Position numbers and translations under genes: made by a program. Below the pieces are notes generated by a model that did no database searches, was not told the DNA's origin, and saw nothing but the letters and a program-made list of their open reading frames with translations. Below, piece by piece: positions 52,922 to 64,000 of a stretch of 64,000 nt of DNA; positions within the stretch are counted from its first letter, which is position 1, and each line of letters begins with the position of its first letter. This stretch comes from Earliella scabrosa (lineage: Eukaryota; Basidiomycota; Agaricomycetes; Polyporales; Polyporaceae), in NCBI GenBank assembly GCA_022605405.1, contig JABYQQ010000014.1, positions 620,001-684,000 of the forward strand, written 5' to 3'.

Positions 52922-55700
52922 ACTCTACTACGCTCCATCATCGCCGTTGTGACTCCTGCGCGGCCCCGGAACAGTGAGTCATCTCGACGGAAGCCGTATA
53001 AAGGACAAGGTAATCAGGTGTGTAGCCTCAAGCTCTCAGAGTCTTCCTCTCAACTCTCTACCCCTCAGAGCTCTATTCCTGTCATGTCGTCGACCACGAG
53101 GGTCAAGACCGTCGATCATTATTGGCACGCTGAGGAAAAGGCGTGGAAGCACAAGGACACCACTTCGGATATTCCAGCTGAACTAGTGCAGCCTGTCGGG
53201 AGCGGCGCTAGTTCCGACGACTGGAAGGAGTTCTGCTTCGTCGTTGTGCGCAGGTTACCGGATCCCCGGCGCCCGCACGAGCAGACCATCGGCTTCAAGG
53301 TTGTAGTGAAGAGCCCGCACCTCCTGAATGTGTGTCGCGACATCATAGGACAGGTCCCAGGGCTTTCCTGGAACTCGCAGCCGGTCGAAGTGAGTACGCT
53401 ATGCGGTCACCCTGACTCATTCTCGCTGACAGCCATGATCTGCCAGCTTGATCCCCTGCTCCTGATCTCGTTCTTCCCACAATTGGAGAAGCATGCAGAG
53501 AAGCTTCAAACCGCTACCCGCAACGATGATGAGGAGCAGGTGCTCAGCGCGCTGTCGACTCTGATCGACTGGCTCCGAGCCAACTATGGCTCGACCCTCG
53601 CGAACATCGCCAACCTCACCGCGCACGGTGAGATCACGTTCGACCTCCTATACGGCGTTCTCGTTCCACACACTATCCTCGTCACTCGAGACTACGCCAC
53701 TGGAGAGCCACGATGCCTGCGTCTGTTGTCTGCGCGGCGCGACGACGAGCGGTACATTCTCACCTGCGAGGGCGTCGAGGCTGCGGACCCGCAGAAGGAC
53801 GCTGGAAAGCGCAGCACCTCTGATGGAGATAGCGACTACAACTCCGATGACGACGATGACTACTCGGACGACGGCTACGACGACCACGATGACGATGATT
53901 CCGACGATCAAACATCTTCCGTTCGCCCCGTCGGCCGTGCGTTCGGGAAGTACATCACGACGATATACATGAGGATATTTGGCGGCACACAGAAGATCAA
54001 CAGGCTGAGCGCGTACCCGATCTCGTACCACGCCGACCCAGAGGGGCTCAAGGCTACCCTCATCAAGCGCGGGCGGAAGTGGGCATCGCTGAACGGCGTA
54101 CACCATGTTTACTACCGCGGGCTGGCTGGACGACGTGGGTGTGATTCATACATTCGGTACAACGTGAGTCGTTCTCGCGCATATTCATCGTCCGATATGA
54201 TCTCAAGTGCGCACCATAGGTCACATCTCGCATAATGGTCGACAGAGGTACGATCCAGCCACTCTTGACAGTCCCATAGTTGCTGAATTCGAATGATTCC
54301 CTAGGGAACTTCATCCGACTGCAACCCAACTACGCGGTCCCCAAGCCCAGCGCGGACAACTCAATATCTCAGCTCCCCTCCGATCGTGGTATGGTGCCTC
54401 TTGTGTCCGATGTGCGCTGTTCATGACCTCACCCATGCTCATTAGGAACTGTCTGGACCCATGCGAAAGAGAAGGAGCCTTTCGGTCTAACAGACGAGCA
54501 GTTGCTCCTCGCGTCACCAATAGTGTATGGCTTCTCCCTCTCGGACAAGTTCTGGCGTACGTCGTCTCCGTCGCTCTGCATCGCTAGCAGTTCGACTCAC
54601 CTTCTGACTCTCTTGCAGTCGAGTTCAACGTACAGCACATCACGCCCATCACCTGGAACCCGGAGACGTTCGAAGGTCTCGTGCTACCTGCAGATCGAAA
54701 GACGCTTCTCCGTTCCCTCATCGAGGCGCATGATTCCGACTCAGGCTTCGACGACTTCGTGCGCGGCAAGGGTCAGGGCCTCGTCATCAACCTCTTCGGA
54801 CCCCCTGGTGTCGGAAAGACGCTTTCCGCCGAGGCTACGAGCGAGCACATCCGACGGCCGCTGTACGTCGTGGGCAGTGGAGATCTCGGGATAAGGCCAT
54901 CAGACCTGGATAGCGCCTTGGAGAGGATATTCGATGTCGCGACGTGCTGGAATGCCATTGTGCTCATAGATGAGGTCAGTCTCTTTGCCCCTCATGAACA
55001 GCATGGTGTATGCTGACAGTCCCGGTACCTGCAGGCGGACGTATTCCTCGAGCAGCGCTCGCTCCACGACCTCGAGCGCAACGCGATGGTTGCCGTCTTC
55101 CTCCGTCACGTGGAGTATTACCGGGGCATCCTCTTCCTCACCACAAACCGCATCACGACCTTCGACGAGGCCTTCCTCTCGCGCATCCATGTCGCGCTGC
55201 ACTTCAACGAGCTCACCGTACCCACGAAGATGCAGATCTGGCGCGCGTTCATCAAGAAGGCGGGCATCGGCGAGGGTGAGCTTTCCGACGAGCTCGTCGA
55301 GAAGCTCGCCCAGAGAGACGTGAATGGGAGGCAGATCAAGAACACGTGCAGGACGGCCACGTCGCTGGCGAAGAGTCGTGGGCAGAAGCTGCAGTACGAG
55401 CACTTGGAGGAGGCGCTGAACGCGATGGAGGAGTTCGTTGTGGAATTTGCCTCTATGAAGGCCTAGATGTATGTGTACTCTTGGCAAGTGTATTGCTGTG
55501 ACTGTAACTTCAGAAATAGATGTCCATATCACGATACATGGACTACTCACACTGACCTTCGTGCGCCTCCAGGCTATTAGGGCATCGGCGAGTCCGGGCA
55601 GGGGTCTTGAGCGCTCGAACCAGTGCCCAGATCGGCTTCGTCCCTTTTCGTTACCGACTTTCGAATCCTCTCTTGCACCAGCATCATGCCAGCGACAAGG
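52907..55700. repeat. AAA duplication unit B, gene-bearing part
   Basis: Continues the alignment with unit A after the LINE: TATA box, AAA copy B and 3' flank. Similarity to the copy A flank fades near 55700. Confidence 0.85.
53084..55466 (+). CDS. AAA-type ATPase, copy B (intact)
   Basis: Six exons: 53084-54163, 54220-54247, 54305-54388, 54446-54556, 54619-54974, 55035-55466, encoding 696 residues. TATAAAGG lies 80 bases before the ATG. The N-terminal region (SSTTRVKTVDHYW ... FDLLYGVLVPHTILVTRDY) with an Asp-rich loop resembles a fungal domain of unknown function found before AAA cores (DUF7025 type, from memory). Then come GFSLSDKFWLEFNVQHI, Walker A GPPGVGKT, Walker B IVLIDEAD (split between exons 5 and 6), sensor FLTTNR, arginine-finger region LSRIHVALHF and lid QRDVNGRQIKNTCRTA. 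All ATPase residues are present, so an energy-driven remodelling role is likely, with substrate unknown. The Asp-rich loop is longer than in copy A. Confidence 0.88.
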
Positions 55701-57439
55701 ACTGCACCGGCCACCCAGAACACCATCGTACTCGTAAAGTGGAGAATGCGCAAGACGAAGTGCAAGTTGACTCCCACATGTTCTGTAGAGGTTCGCTGAC
55801 GAGTCGTCGCCTCCATTGTACCTTGGAGTTCAATGTATGACTGACCATATATCCACCTAGGATGTCATCCGGGAAGCTTGCACGAAGTTTGAGTTGGGTT
55901 ACCTAAGAAATGAGTTCATCCTGGTACACATGGGCCAAGATAACGACGACCAGCTGGAAATCACGGACGATATGCTAAGACGTCTCAGGAAGGGGACCAT
56001 TCTTACCCTCAGTTGGAGCTACGACCGCGACCCGAACGAGACAAGCGCAAACTATGACGAGGCATGGTATCAGTTTCTAGCACAATCACGCTATGCTGCG
56101 TGTCGCCGGTTGCAGGACCAACGCTTACCCCTCCGTGTCGCGTTGAGTACCAATCCTCCTATCTCCTGTACCGCTGACCACCTTACCTCTGTCTTGCCAT
56201 GACATCAGCATGATGACGATGTCCACCAGCGACGACATTGTCGTATACCCCGACCCGACATGGTCCATTCTAGAGGTCAAGCAGCATCTTGAAATTGCAG
56301 TAGGCACTCCTGCTGAGTTGCAGCGACTGTACGTCCACAATGCTGCCCTCCTCGACCATGAGGTCGTCCCAGCCAACACTGTCGTCGGCCTAACATGGCG
56401 GAATGATGGCACTAGACCGTGCGGAAGGAGGAAAGTTACCATCAAGGAGTAAGGTCCGTTTCTTGCAGTATCAATGACGATAGGCCTCATAGTCCCCCCT
56501 TATAGACATACCGGACGCAACCGCGTCCTATGGTTGAAGTACAGCGACACTATGAGGCAACTGAACGACGCATACTACTTCGCAACTGGAACGGAACCTC
56601 GAGATCAGCGCTTTCTACAGGACGGACGTGTGCTCGGCGACGGCAACGATGACGAGATCTATGGGAACACCCTCGTCCAAACACCGATCTTGCGAGGGGG
56701 AAAGCCTGTGATCTACCTATTCCCGCCTTCCTCCCTGGGGCACGTCGAAGTGTCCGTCCGGTTGGTACCACAGTGGTCCTTCACGCACATCTACCCCATC
56801 GTCGGCAAGACGCTCCTCGCCGATGGAGGGGAGCGCATCACTTGGTCGGTTTCTGTACAATCCGATGGGACCCTCGTCGACAAGAGCGGCCGGATCGAGC
56901 TATCATATCTCTTCTGGGAGGCCGCCAGCAACCCTTCCGCAGACGCTCCTCCTAGTCCACCTCTCAGCCCTCGCCTGAGCGTCGACAGCATAGAGCACTT
57001 CAACCCCGCATATCCTTCACTCGCACCCGACTCCCCGACCGCCGTCCTCCTTCCATCGGGCCGCGAGCTCTTGCAATACCTCGACACGACCTTGCGGTCG
57101 CTCACGCTACACACCTCTGCGCGGAACGACTTCATCACCTACTGGCTCCCAGCCCTTGAGAAACACCCATTCGTCGCGCTGCGATTCCTCCCACAGGGCG
57201 CGTACGAGCGTGCCGCGGAGCTCAGCATCAATTCGCCGGAGCGCAAGCCGGATGTTGTGACAAGAGTTTTCATGCTCTTCCGAGGATTGGACGCAGAGGA
57301 GGCGGGTGCGTCCATCTGGAGTGCTGCAAGAGAGCGCGCGGGCAAGGTGAATTGGGCAGAGATTGTGGGGGTGGCAGCTTCGGCGATGAATCCGGAGATA
57401 TTCAGAGTCCTTGAGTGGGGCGCAATGGAAGTCTTGTGA
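55686..57439 (+). CDS. Ubiquitin-like-fold protein with C-terminal helical domain (one junction unresolved)
   Basis: Exon 1, 55686-55790, ends in KCKLTPTCSVE. Exon 2 starts at 55861 (DVIREACTKFELGYLRNEF, LVHMGQDNDDQLEITDDML), completing a ubiquitin-like repeat. Exon 3, near 56210-56448, holds a second one (TWSILEVKQHLEIAVGTPAE, RLYVHNAALLDHEV). The last exon is 56506-57439 after a 57-nt intron that removes an in-frame TAA at 56450. It contains NRVLWLKYSDTMRQLNDAYY, GKPVIYLFPPSSLGHVEVSV, WSVSVQSDGTLVDKSGRI, ELSYLFWEA, then a helical part (FITYWLPALEKHPFVALRF; EIFRVLEWGAMEVL). The exon 2 donor is uncertain; phase-2 sites near 56067 or 56097 would fit. I recall this architecture in many basidiomycete proteins of unknown function. 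Confidence 0.6.
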
Positions 57440-58113
57440 GTGCTCGATACAACGGTGCGCTCTCACCCGGGCCAGACGCTGATTGCTTTGTTAGCTAGCT
57501 CGCGACGTTGTAGCTCACTCCGAATGGATGCGTTTGGTGCCAAGCGATGATAAGCAAATCGGGCAAGTCTTGGTGGCGGGGGAACAGCATGAAGCTTTCC
57601 GCGCTGGAGCGACGCTGTACCCTGGTCGACTGTACATCCAAGCCCAAGCCGCTTCCTCCGCGCCTCGTCGAACTGCCTGCACACACGTTGTCGTCAGACT
57701 TGTTTATGAGTCTAGTTAGTCCATCCGGTCGCTGTGCGCACCCTCCGACAGTACATATATCTCACGGCGCGTTAGTGGCTTCCCTTTGATCTCTTCCTAT
57801 TAGTCTTTCCAGGCCTTCTTATGCCGTGGCAGATGGTGTGCGAAACCCGCTGACTGTTCAATGTAGATTAGAAACCTGGTTATCGCATCCGGCAGCGCTA
57901 GGGTTGGAGGAGAACTCGCATATCCACCACGCGGTTGCAGTGGTAGACGCCGACGGTATCTGATGGAACTTCCTCAGACTTCAACGTAACATGCTCGATG
58001 TCGGTCGTAGATTTGATGCCGGCCTTAGACCCGCAGTTACGGTTTGTTCCCACTCTCGATTCACCCTTAAATCTAGAGAGACCAGTTTGTAGCCGCCTCC
58101 TGTCCACGCAGTC
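57440..58113. other. Intergenic region before the P450 gene
   Basis: No gene recognised in 674 bases. It contains the P450 promoter; no clear TATA box. Confidence 0.5.
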
Positions 58114-60263
58114 ATGAGTGCAACTCACAGTCGCTCCGAGTCCACTCCCTGGCAGACAACGGTAGTCACAGTCTTCCTGGCACTGGTAAGTGTTGCGTAT
58201 CGCTTGCTGGCCAGGTGGTACTCAGGCTCACTCAAAAGAACGTAATCATCTGTAGATTGTACACCAGTCGTTTCGCAAATACGAGACGTATAGTATCACC
58301 AGCCATGTTTCCCTGTTGCTAGTCCCTCAGGCCCTCGTCGTCGCATTCTGGATCCCCTCGACATGGTCAATCAGCCATGCAATCGTGGAGGTCTCCTTGG
58401 TCTACTTTCTCACGCTCACGTCATCCATTATTGCATATCGTCTCTCCCCTCTTCACCTTCTCTCTCGCTACTCCGGCCCGATAGGATGCAAGGTCTCAAA
58501 ACTCTACATGGGCGTCATTTCTTTCGGCGGCTTTCAACACAAGTATTTGAAGTCGCTGCATGATCGATATGGAGACGTTGTACGGATTGGTATGTCGCCC
58601 GCACCTTGTGTCTATAACCACACTCAGACCGTGACATCGGTTCTTTCACAGGTCCGAACGAGCTCTCCATCTGCAACGCGGACCTCGTGGTACCGTTGCT
58701 GGGAAACAATGGAGCACCCAAGGGTCCACGTATGCGCAATTGATATTATTCTCCGCTTAATCGTTGACATTGTACTGCAGTCTTTCTAGGACGCGTGCTT
58801 TCCGAGCATCGTGTCCCCCTCGCCGGCATACAGAACGTCGAGCTCCACCTTGAGCGGCGGAAGAACTGGGCTCGAGGATTAAGCCCAGCCGCACTCAAAG
58901 CATATGAGCCCATGATTGACAATCGCACGCGCGAACTGCTCACCCGACTGGAGGAGCAGATAGGACAGATCAACATCAGTGATTGGTTCAACTTGTTTGC
59001 GTAGGTCTCCTCTGTCGATATGAGTTGATTGCACCCTGTACTGAATATTCACATCAAAGATATGACTTCATGCGCGACATGTCATTCGGTGGAGGGTCTG
59101 AATTACTCAAAGCTGGGAGCGATCATGGAAACCCATGGGCGCTCGTGGACGATGCCATGCGGTAAGCCCACTTGTTCTCGTCCCGCCACCGGTCACAGAC
59201 TTATGCCTCCTCATTAAGTATCGCGAACTTCTTTGGTCATGTTCCATGGCTCGGTATATACTTCGGGAAGATACCAGCTGCGAACGGGAACCTCAAGATG
59301 CTCCTTACTCATGGCGCGGCTTGCGCTTCCGCCCGAGTGCAACGTGGATCCAAGACCAAGGATCTCTTCCACTACTTGGTACGTTCCATCTAGTTATGCC
59401 ATAGCTCTGATATATATATCTCCGCTCAAGAGCCAGGAGGATCGACCCGAACTCCCGCCGCCTCCAATGCAGCAGCTCGTCGACGACGGCCTTCTTGTGA
59501 TGGTTGCAGGGGCGGACTCCACATCATACACGCTCACGGCTGTCTTGTACTGCCTCCTCACACACCCGGAAGTGTATGCGACCCTACAGATGGAGATCGA
59601 CAAGTACTACCCAGCTGGCGGAGATACCCTCAATACCCAGCATCATCGAGACATGCCGTACCTCACGGCGGTCATGTAAGTGATTCACACGTCGTTAGTA
59701 TGAGGGGGCGAATAATGACGTTGAATTAGCAACGAAGCTATGCGAGTATATCCTCCCGGTCCCACTGGTACTCAACGTCAGATTCCCGCCAATCAGAATG
59801 GCGTTGCCGTGGGCGACGTGTATGTCTTGCAAGGCTTCCCGAGCTCGAGTTTATTGAGATACTATGCCACAGGTACATTCCACCCGGGACGAACTTCGTG
59901 ATGCCCGTATACGCTCACCACTATGACTCGCGCAACTACGCGCCGTTTCCGGACTCCTTCTGGCCCGAACGCTGGCTGCTAGCCTCTGGGAAGCTCGCGC
60001 CGTCTCATCCGTCCGCACGCGGAGTTGACATGGATAGATTTGTGCACAACGAGACCGCTTTTCTCGCATTCTCCTATGGCCCAATGAACTGCGTGGGCAA
60101 GAATCTCGGAATGCTTACCACGCGCATGGTCGTCTGTGCGCTGTTACAGCGGTTCCGTATCAGGCTCGGCGCGGGCTGGGATAGCGCAAGCTTCGAGAAG
60201 GATTATAAAGATTACTTGGTGGCGCTGAGGCCGGACCTTCCTGTCGTTCTAGAAGTACGGTAG
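58114..60263 (+). CDS. Cytochrome P450 monooxygenase
   Basis: Nine exons: 58114-58185, 58256-58589, 58652-58729, 58781-59000, 59060-59161, 59219-59378, 59431-59675, 59730-59819, 59873-60263, encoding 563 residues. The N-terminus has up to three hydrophobic helices (TTVVTVFLALIVHQSF; LLLVPQALVVAFW; VSLVYFLTLTSSIIA), so it should be ER-anchored. P450 hallmarks: I-helix oxygen motif AGADST, K-helix ExxR in NEAMRVYP, FWPERW (PERF region) and heme loop FSYGPMNCVG with the cysteine ligand near residue 506. All are intact. It would work with NADPH-P450 reductase; the substrate cannot be read from sequence. Several introns end in AAG rather than CAG or TAG. The LTR of a retroelement begins 40 bases after its stop. 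Confidence 0.93.
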
Positions 60264-60302
60264 GCAGCAGGTACCGAATGATGTACGTACAGTTGGTAAC
60301 AG

Positions 60303-61067
60303 TGTAACGATGTCTGTTACGCCTGGACGTAGAACCAGCCAATCGCGGCTCTTCTGGCACTGTGCGTGGTAGGATCGTCGAGCGTAGGTTCGAAGGTTAG
60401 TCGAGGCGTAGCCGAGTTCGTTCGGCGAAGCATACCATAGACGGTAGTTTAGACGCTCGAAAGCATAGCTTGTACCGCGACCGCGACCATCTCGTCGAAT
60501 ACACCTGCGAGCCCATCGTTCCCATCTCTTGCTGCGACCCGCGACCGCGTTCACTACCTCTTGTTTCTGCGAACTCCCTGCGACCTGCGGACATTCCCGC
60601 GAACCTTAGTCGAAGTGCTCTGCCTCGCCGAACCCCGCGCACGTCGTCGAACGCCACGTCGAACCCCTTCCCTGTCCCGCACGCCTGCACCTCGGACGTC
60701 CCTGGATTACGGAAACCCCACCAGACCACCAGTGCGGCTCGTCGAGGCCCCCTGCAAGCCCTAGGAGGTCAAGTTCTCATCGGTCCGCGTCGTCGGTAGA
60801 CGCCGGCAGGAGGAGCTCGTCGAACGCGTCGTCGAGCGAGTAGCCCTTGTTCCGCACACCGTCGGGCAGCATAGGCAAGTTTATACGCATATTTTACACG
60901 TTGATCCATAGTCTATACCGCGTCTTCCTTCTGCATCCATCAAAGATCCACCCCCTTCCCTCCACATCTGCACCCACATATATCCCCCTTCATCCAGCAA
61001 CGAGAAGACTAGACCCTCGCACACACTTGTGGTTGACCCTTAATAGATATAGTATTTGTTTCTGTTA
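60303..61067 (+). repeat. 5' long terminal repeat of a Ty3/gypsy-like element
   Basis: Starts TGTAACGATG and ends TTCTGTTACA, giving TGTAAC/GTTACA terminal inverted repeats (765 bp). The 3' LTR and the second target repeat are outside the window, so the end points rest on the inverted repeat only. Confidence 0.6.
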
Positions 61068-61856
61068 CAGGGATACCACACACGTTACATTTGGAGCCCA
61101 CCGCGAGGGGTCTCTAGTCCCACCTTCGTTGCGTACTTTTGGCTTCGTGTACGTTCTTGTGCACTGTTTGGAATCGCTCTTTATCGCATTCACCTTCTTC
61201 TCTCTCATTTCTTCCCGTTCTGCCGAGTTCGAGCAACGAGCCCAGCCGCCCAAGCCGCCCACATCGCCTATCGTCATTGTTCAAGCACGCAGTCAAGTCG
61301 AAACAAGCTCCGTCCAGCCCGCTGCACCCTGACTCACCCGAGTTGTGGTTCGTCGAACAGCTCTGCCATCAAGTTGACTACCGACGTATCCCTATTCCTT
61401 GTTGAGTCCATCAGCAGTCGTCGATCTTTCGAGCCTTCCCTCGCCGAGTCGACCCGTAGTCGAAGCCCTGCGTTCGAGTCTCCGAGCAAGTAGGCAAGCC
61501 CTCGAACTTGCCCGCGTCACAACTGGCGAGTTGCCCGACCCGAGGAGATTACCAAGACACATATAGCCCGCCGCCAACCAGGAGCGGACCGACTCTATTA
61601 CGCTCTGAGGCTCGTCGACGTCATTCGCCGAGCAGTTGTCGATCACACACGCCTACGACAATCCAGCGCATCCGTGAAGCCCACGAGGGTCGAGGATCTC
61701 GCCTAGTCAAGGCAGACCAAGCAGCTCGTCGAGCACGCAAGCGGCCGTCCGTCGAGGTCCGAAGAGCCGTCGAGAACCAAGCCCACGCTGTATCAGACGT
61801 CAAATTCGTCGTCGCAGGCCCCCGTCCGAGTTTGTCGAGTGCGACGCTCAGCTAGC

Positions 61857-63569
61857 ATGTCATCCCCATTCACTCCGCCGCCAGCACTACCACTTCCAGG
61901 AAGCGCGAAAGCCCCGTCGTTCGACCCGCTATACCCGCAGACCGTCAATCGGTTCTTCGACGATCTCGAGTTCGTCTTCGAGCGGTCGCAAGTTCCCGAT
62001 GCGGATCGCAAGCGGTTCACCGGCCGATATGTCCCCTACGAGGTCGAAGAGCTGTGGACGTCGTTGCCAGAATGGTCCCCGAAGTCGAGCGTCACCTTCG
62101 CCGAATTGCGTGCAGCAGTCGTCTCCCTGTACCCCGAAGTCCGGACCGAGAGGAAGTTTGTTTACAGAGACCTCCTACACCTCGTCGAGTCGTCCCAGGA
62201 TCAAGACATCGAAACCCTCCAGGAGTATGGCGAGTTCTATCGTGCGTTCTACCGGATCTCCAGTCACCTGCGCCAGAAGGACGAGCTAGGAGTAGCCGAG
62301 CAAGGCCGTCTCTTTGCCAGGTCGTTCCCCATCAACTCTAGGTTTCGCCGGCAGCTATCTCGTCGTCTACGCCTCAAGTTCCCCGATCGACATCTCACGG
62401 ACGTCTTCTCGCTAGCCGAGCTGCACGACGCTGCCGTCTTCGTACTACAAGCGTTTGCGGCCGGTGTCTTCCTGCCCAGTGACAACATTCAAGCGTTGAG
62501 CATGCATCCGAGTCCCACCCGATTCCAGTCATCAGGCGAACCCGAGCCCGCCGAGCCTGTCACGCGCGAGCCACCAGCAAATCGTCATGCAACGGCCATC
62601 CAGACTGACGTCCTTGCAAGTTCATTGCCCGCCAACCCCGCTCAAGTAGCATCTGCCGAGCCAGCTGCGGAGAGCGTCACCAATGCGGTTCCCTTCGTGT
62701 CGGCGAGCACGCTTGTCGTCGACGAGTGCCACTACTGTGGAGCACCGAAGTGCTATATCAGGAGCTGCCCCGCCGTCGCCGCCGACATCACAGCCGGTCG
62801 ATGTGCGCGGAATGCGGACGGTCAGGTCATTCTGCCGAGCGGTCGTTTTGTCCCGCGTAGTCTCCCAGGTCGCACCATGCGTGAGCGCGTCTTGGAGTGG
62901 CGTCGCCGAAACCCACAAGCGGCTGCAAGTCATCAAGATCCACGGCGACGAACATCACTAGATCGTCGAGCTTCCGTCGAAACCGAGTGGCGAGTTCCTA
63001 GGCAGCAATCTCCCGCGTCTCGAGCCCGCTTGCACATCGACGAACGGCCGCGTCCTGCTGAACACGCGCACGAGTCCGCACCATGGCTCTACAGTCAAGT
63101 CTCTCCGACGGCGTCGGACGCACAGGTCGAGCAGCCACTCTTGAGCAACCAGCTCATCGTCAACCCAGTACCCGAGTGGAGGATCCGCAAGCCGAGCGAG
63201 CAGGTCACCGTCGCACTGAGCCCTCCTCCATCGTCCTCAGGCAGCCCTTGGAAGCCTCTCGTCCCGCCGTGCGATGTGCGAACACCCGCCGATCGTGACT
63301 CTCAGTACTCGCAAGACAGTGGAACCCCGCCGATCGCATCTGAGGAGGTCGTCGAACGGATCGCGCAGCGCATCCTGAAGATACCCGTGCAGCTCTCAGC
63401 CGAACAGTTAGCCGCCCTCTTCCCAGAGCAGACAGCAAGGGGTAGCCGCAGTCCTCCCGTCTGTCCCACGAGCCCTGAGATTGCACTGGCCGATTCGGTC
63501 GTCGACACAAACCCGCACGCAACCAGATCGCAGTCATTCGAATGGTATCTACTCGAACATCTAGACTAA
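61857..63569 (+). CDS. Gag-like polyprotein of a Ty3/gypsy-type element
   Basis: A single exon of about 570 codons from ATG 61857. An N-terminal Pro-rich leader is followed by the capsid-like region (YPQTVNRFFDDLEFVFER; FTGRYVPYEVEELWTSLPEW; FAELRAAVVSLYPEV; LQEYGEFYRAFYRISSHL; EQGRLFARSFP). Near residue 295 is a zinc-knuckle-like motif CHYCGAPKCYIRSC, where the usual histidine is a cysteine (C-X2-C-X4-C-X4-C), followed by the common fungal gag string DGQVILPSGRFVPRSLPGR. The C-terminal part is disordered, then helical (VVERIAQRILKIPVQL). It would form the element's virus-like particle. The frame is intact. Confidence 0.8.
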   Translation: MSSPFTPPPALPLPGSAKAPSFDPLYPQTVNRFFDDLEFVFERSQVPDADRKRFTGRYVPYEVEELWTSLPEWSPKSSVTFAELRAAVVSLYPEVRTERKFVYRDLLHLVESSQDQDIETLQEYGEFYRAFYRISSHLRQKDELGVAEQGRLFARSFPINSRFRRQLSRRLRLKFPDRHLTDVFSLAELHDAAVFVLQAFAAGVFLPSDNIQALSMHPSPTRFQSSGEPEPAEPVTREPPANRHATAIQTDVLASSLPANPAQVASAEPAAESVTNAVPFVSASTLVVDECHYCGAPKCYIRSCPAVAADITAGRCARNADGQVILPSGRFVPRSLPGRTMRERVLEWRRRNPQAAASHQDPRRRTSLDRRASVETEWRVPRQQSPASRARLHIDERPRPAEHAHESAPWLYSQVSPTASDAQVEQPLLSNQLIVNPVPEWRIRKPSEQVTVALSPPPSSSGSPWKPLVPPCDVRTPADRDSQYSQDSGTPPIASEEVVERIAQRILKIPVQLSAEQLAALFPEQTARGSRSPPVCPTSPEIALADSVVDTNPHATRSQSFEWYLLEHLD

Positions 63570-64000
63570 CGTCTCCGCTAGCCGTCGCCGCCGTTCCTTC
63601 CTACTCTACTCACTCCTTTAGTCAGCCTCTACACCCTTTTCCTTCATCTCAACATTCGGTCGCTCGTTGAAGTCTGTCGAGCAACGAGTCCTCCAGCAAG
63701 CAGTCGAGCCCGAGAGCAGCCAGCCGAGTTGCAGCAGCCCTCATTCATGGCCAAGCCCTAGAGTCGGTCGCGCTACCACAGGCAAGCCAGCGTCGTCGAC
63801 CGGCCATTACACAAGACCTGGGCTACTCGACGAACGTCGAGCTGTCACCGAGGACTCAGGAGCCGCATCCAGATTGTCATCATTGATCGGCGTCCACACC
63901 TTCATCCGTCGCCCGCAAGCCACTCGTACCTGAGTCTTCGAATTATCGTGGTTCAGTTCCTCGAAGCCGTCGGAGCATGTCGTCATCCAGTTCGAAAGTC
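63570..64000. other. Sequence after gag, inside the retroelement
   Basis: No ORF with pol motifs is visible in these 431 bases. This is either a gag-pol spacer or a decayed region; the protease and reverse transcriptase are expected beyond the window. Confidence 0.45.

Larger units (their letters stand above)
60303..64000 (+). mobile_element. Ty3/gypsy-like LTR retrotransposon, 5' part
   Basis: LTR (60303-61067), leader (61068-61856) and gag (61857-63569); the element continues past the right edge, where pol is expected. A candidate primer-binding stretch is TGGAGCCCACCGCG near 61091. The DNA is rich in GTCGAG/TCGTCGA words, unlike the genes to its left. Confidence 0.7.

Noticed and set aside
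1..64000. CRISPR arrays, rRNA genes, bacterial operons
   Set aside because: None seen; introns, TATA boxes and gene content are eukaryotic throughout.

Overview
The window is nuclear DNA of a filamentous basidiomycete, most likely a wood-decay polypore-type agaricomycete. The genes are GC-rich, carry many 45-70 nt GT-AG introns and are closely packed on both strands. Four secreted aspartic proteases closely resemble polyporopepsin. Exon models below were built by hand from splice signals and reading frame; unless noted, the summed exon lengths are divisible by three and give one open frame.

Layout: 1-1017, the 5' part of a STAND/NLR-like gene running off the left edge. 3870-8645, two plus-strand aspartic proteases. 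8757-8827, tRNA-Gly(GCC). 8896-10302, mitochondrial calcium uniporter. 10561-11961, Nse3/MAGE subunit of SMC5-6. 11835-19170, a tandem segmental duplication whose two units (about 3.5 and 3.8 kb) each carry the nse3 5' end, the nse3 promoter and one minus-strand protease; the outer unit keeps only a truncated nse3 stub. 19224-21289, an F-box-like gene. 22036-23799, an NT-C2 domain gene. 24656-27587, a divergent pair for two mitochondrial proteins, bL28m and NADP-isocitrate dehydrogenase. 29626-34413, a 12-exon Zn2Cys6 regulator with two micro-exons and a Gln/His-rich tail. 34682-35649, a PAH-like protein. 36790-55700, a second tandem duplication, of a AAA ATPase gene: copy A (37904-40248) has a one-base frameshift, and copy B (53084-55466) is intact but separated from its distal upstream DNA by a LINE. 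55686-57439, a ubiquitin-like-fold protein. 58114-60263, a cytochrome P450. 60303-end, the 5' LTR, leader and gag of a Ty3/gypsy-like element whose pol lies outside the window.

The mobile DNA is the most striking part. A near 11.3 kb LINE (41613-52906) is flanked by a perfect 15-bp target-site duplication, ends in a 20-nt poly-A and has intact ORF1 and ORF2 (endonuclease, reverse transcriptase, RNase H). Its ORF1 can only be read as one protein across what looks like a 46-nt spliceosomal intron. A 5'-truncated copy of a different LINE sits in its leader in opposite orientation, with its own perfect 16-bp target-site duplication. The host genes are housekeeping or regulatory (mitochondrial calcium, SMC5-6, citric-acid-cycle NADPH, translation) mixed with expanding secreted-protease and AAA families. 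Recent local tandem duplication plus retrotransposition explains most of the non-housekeeping structure.
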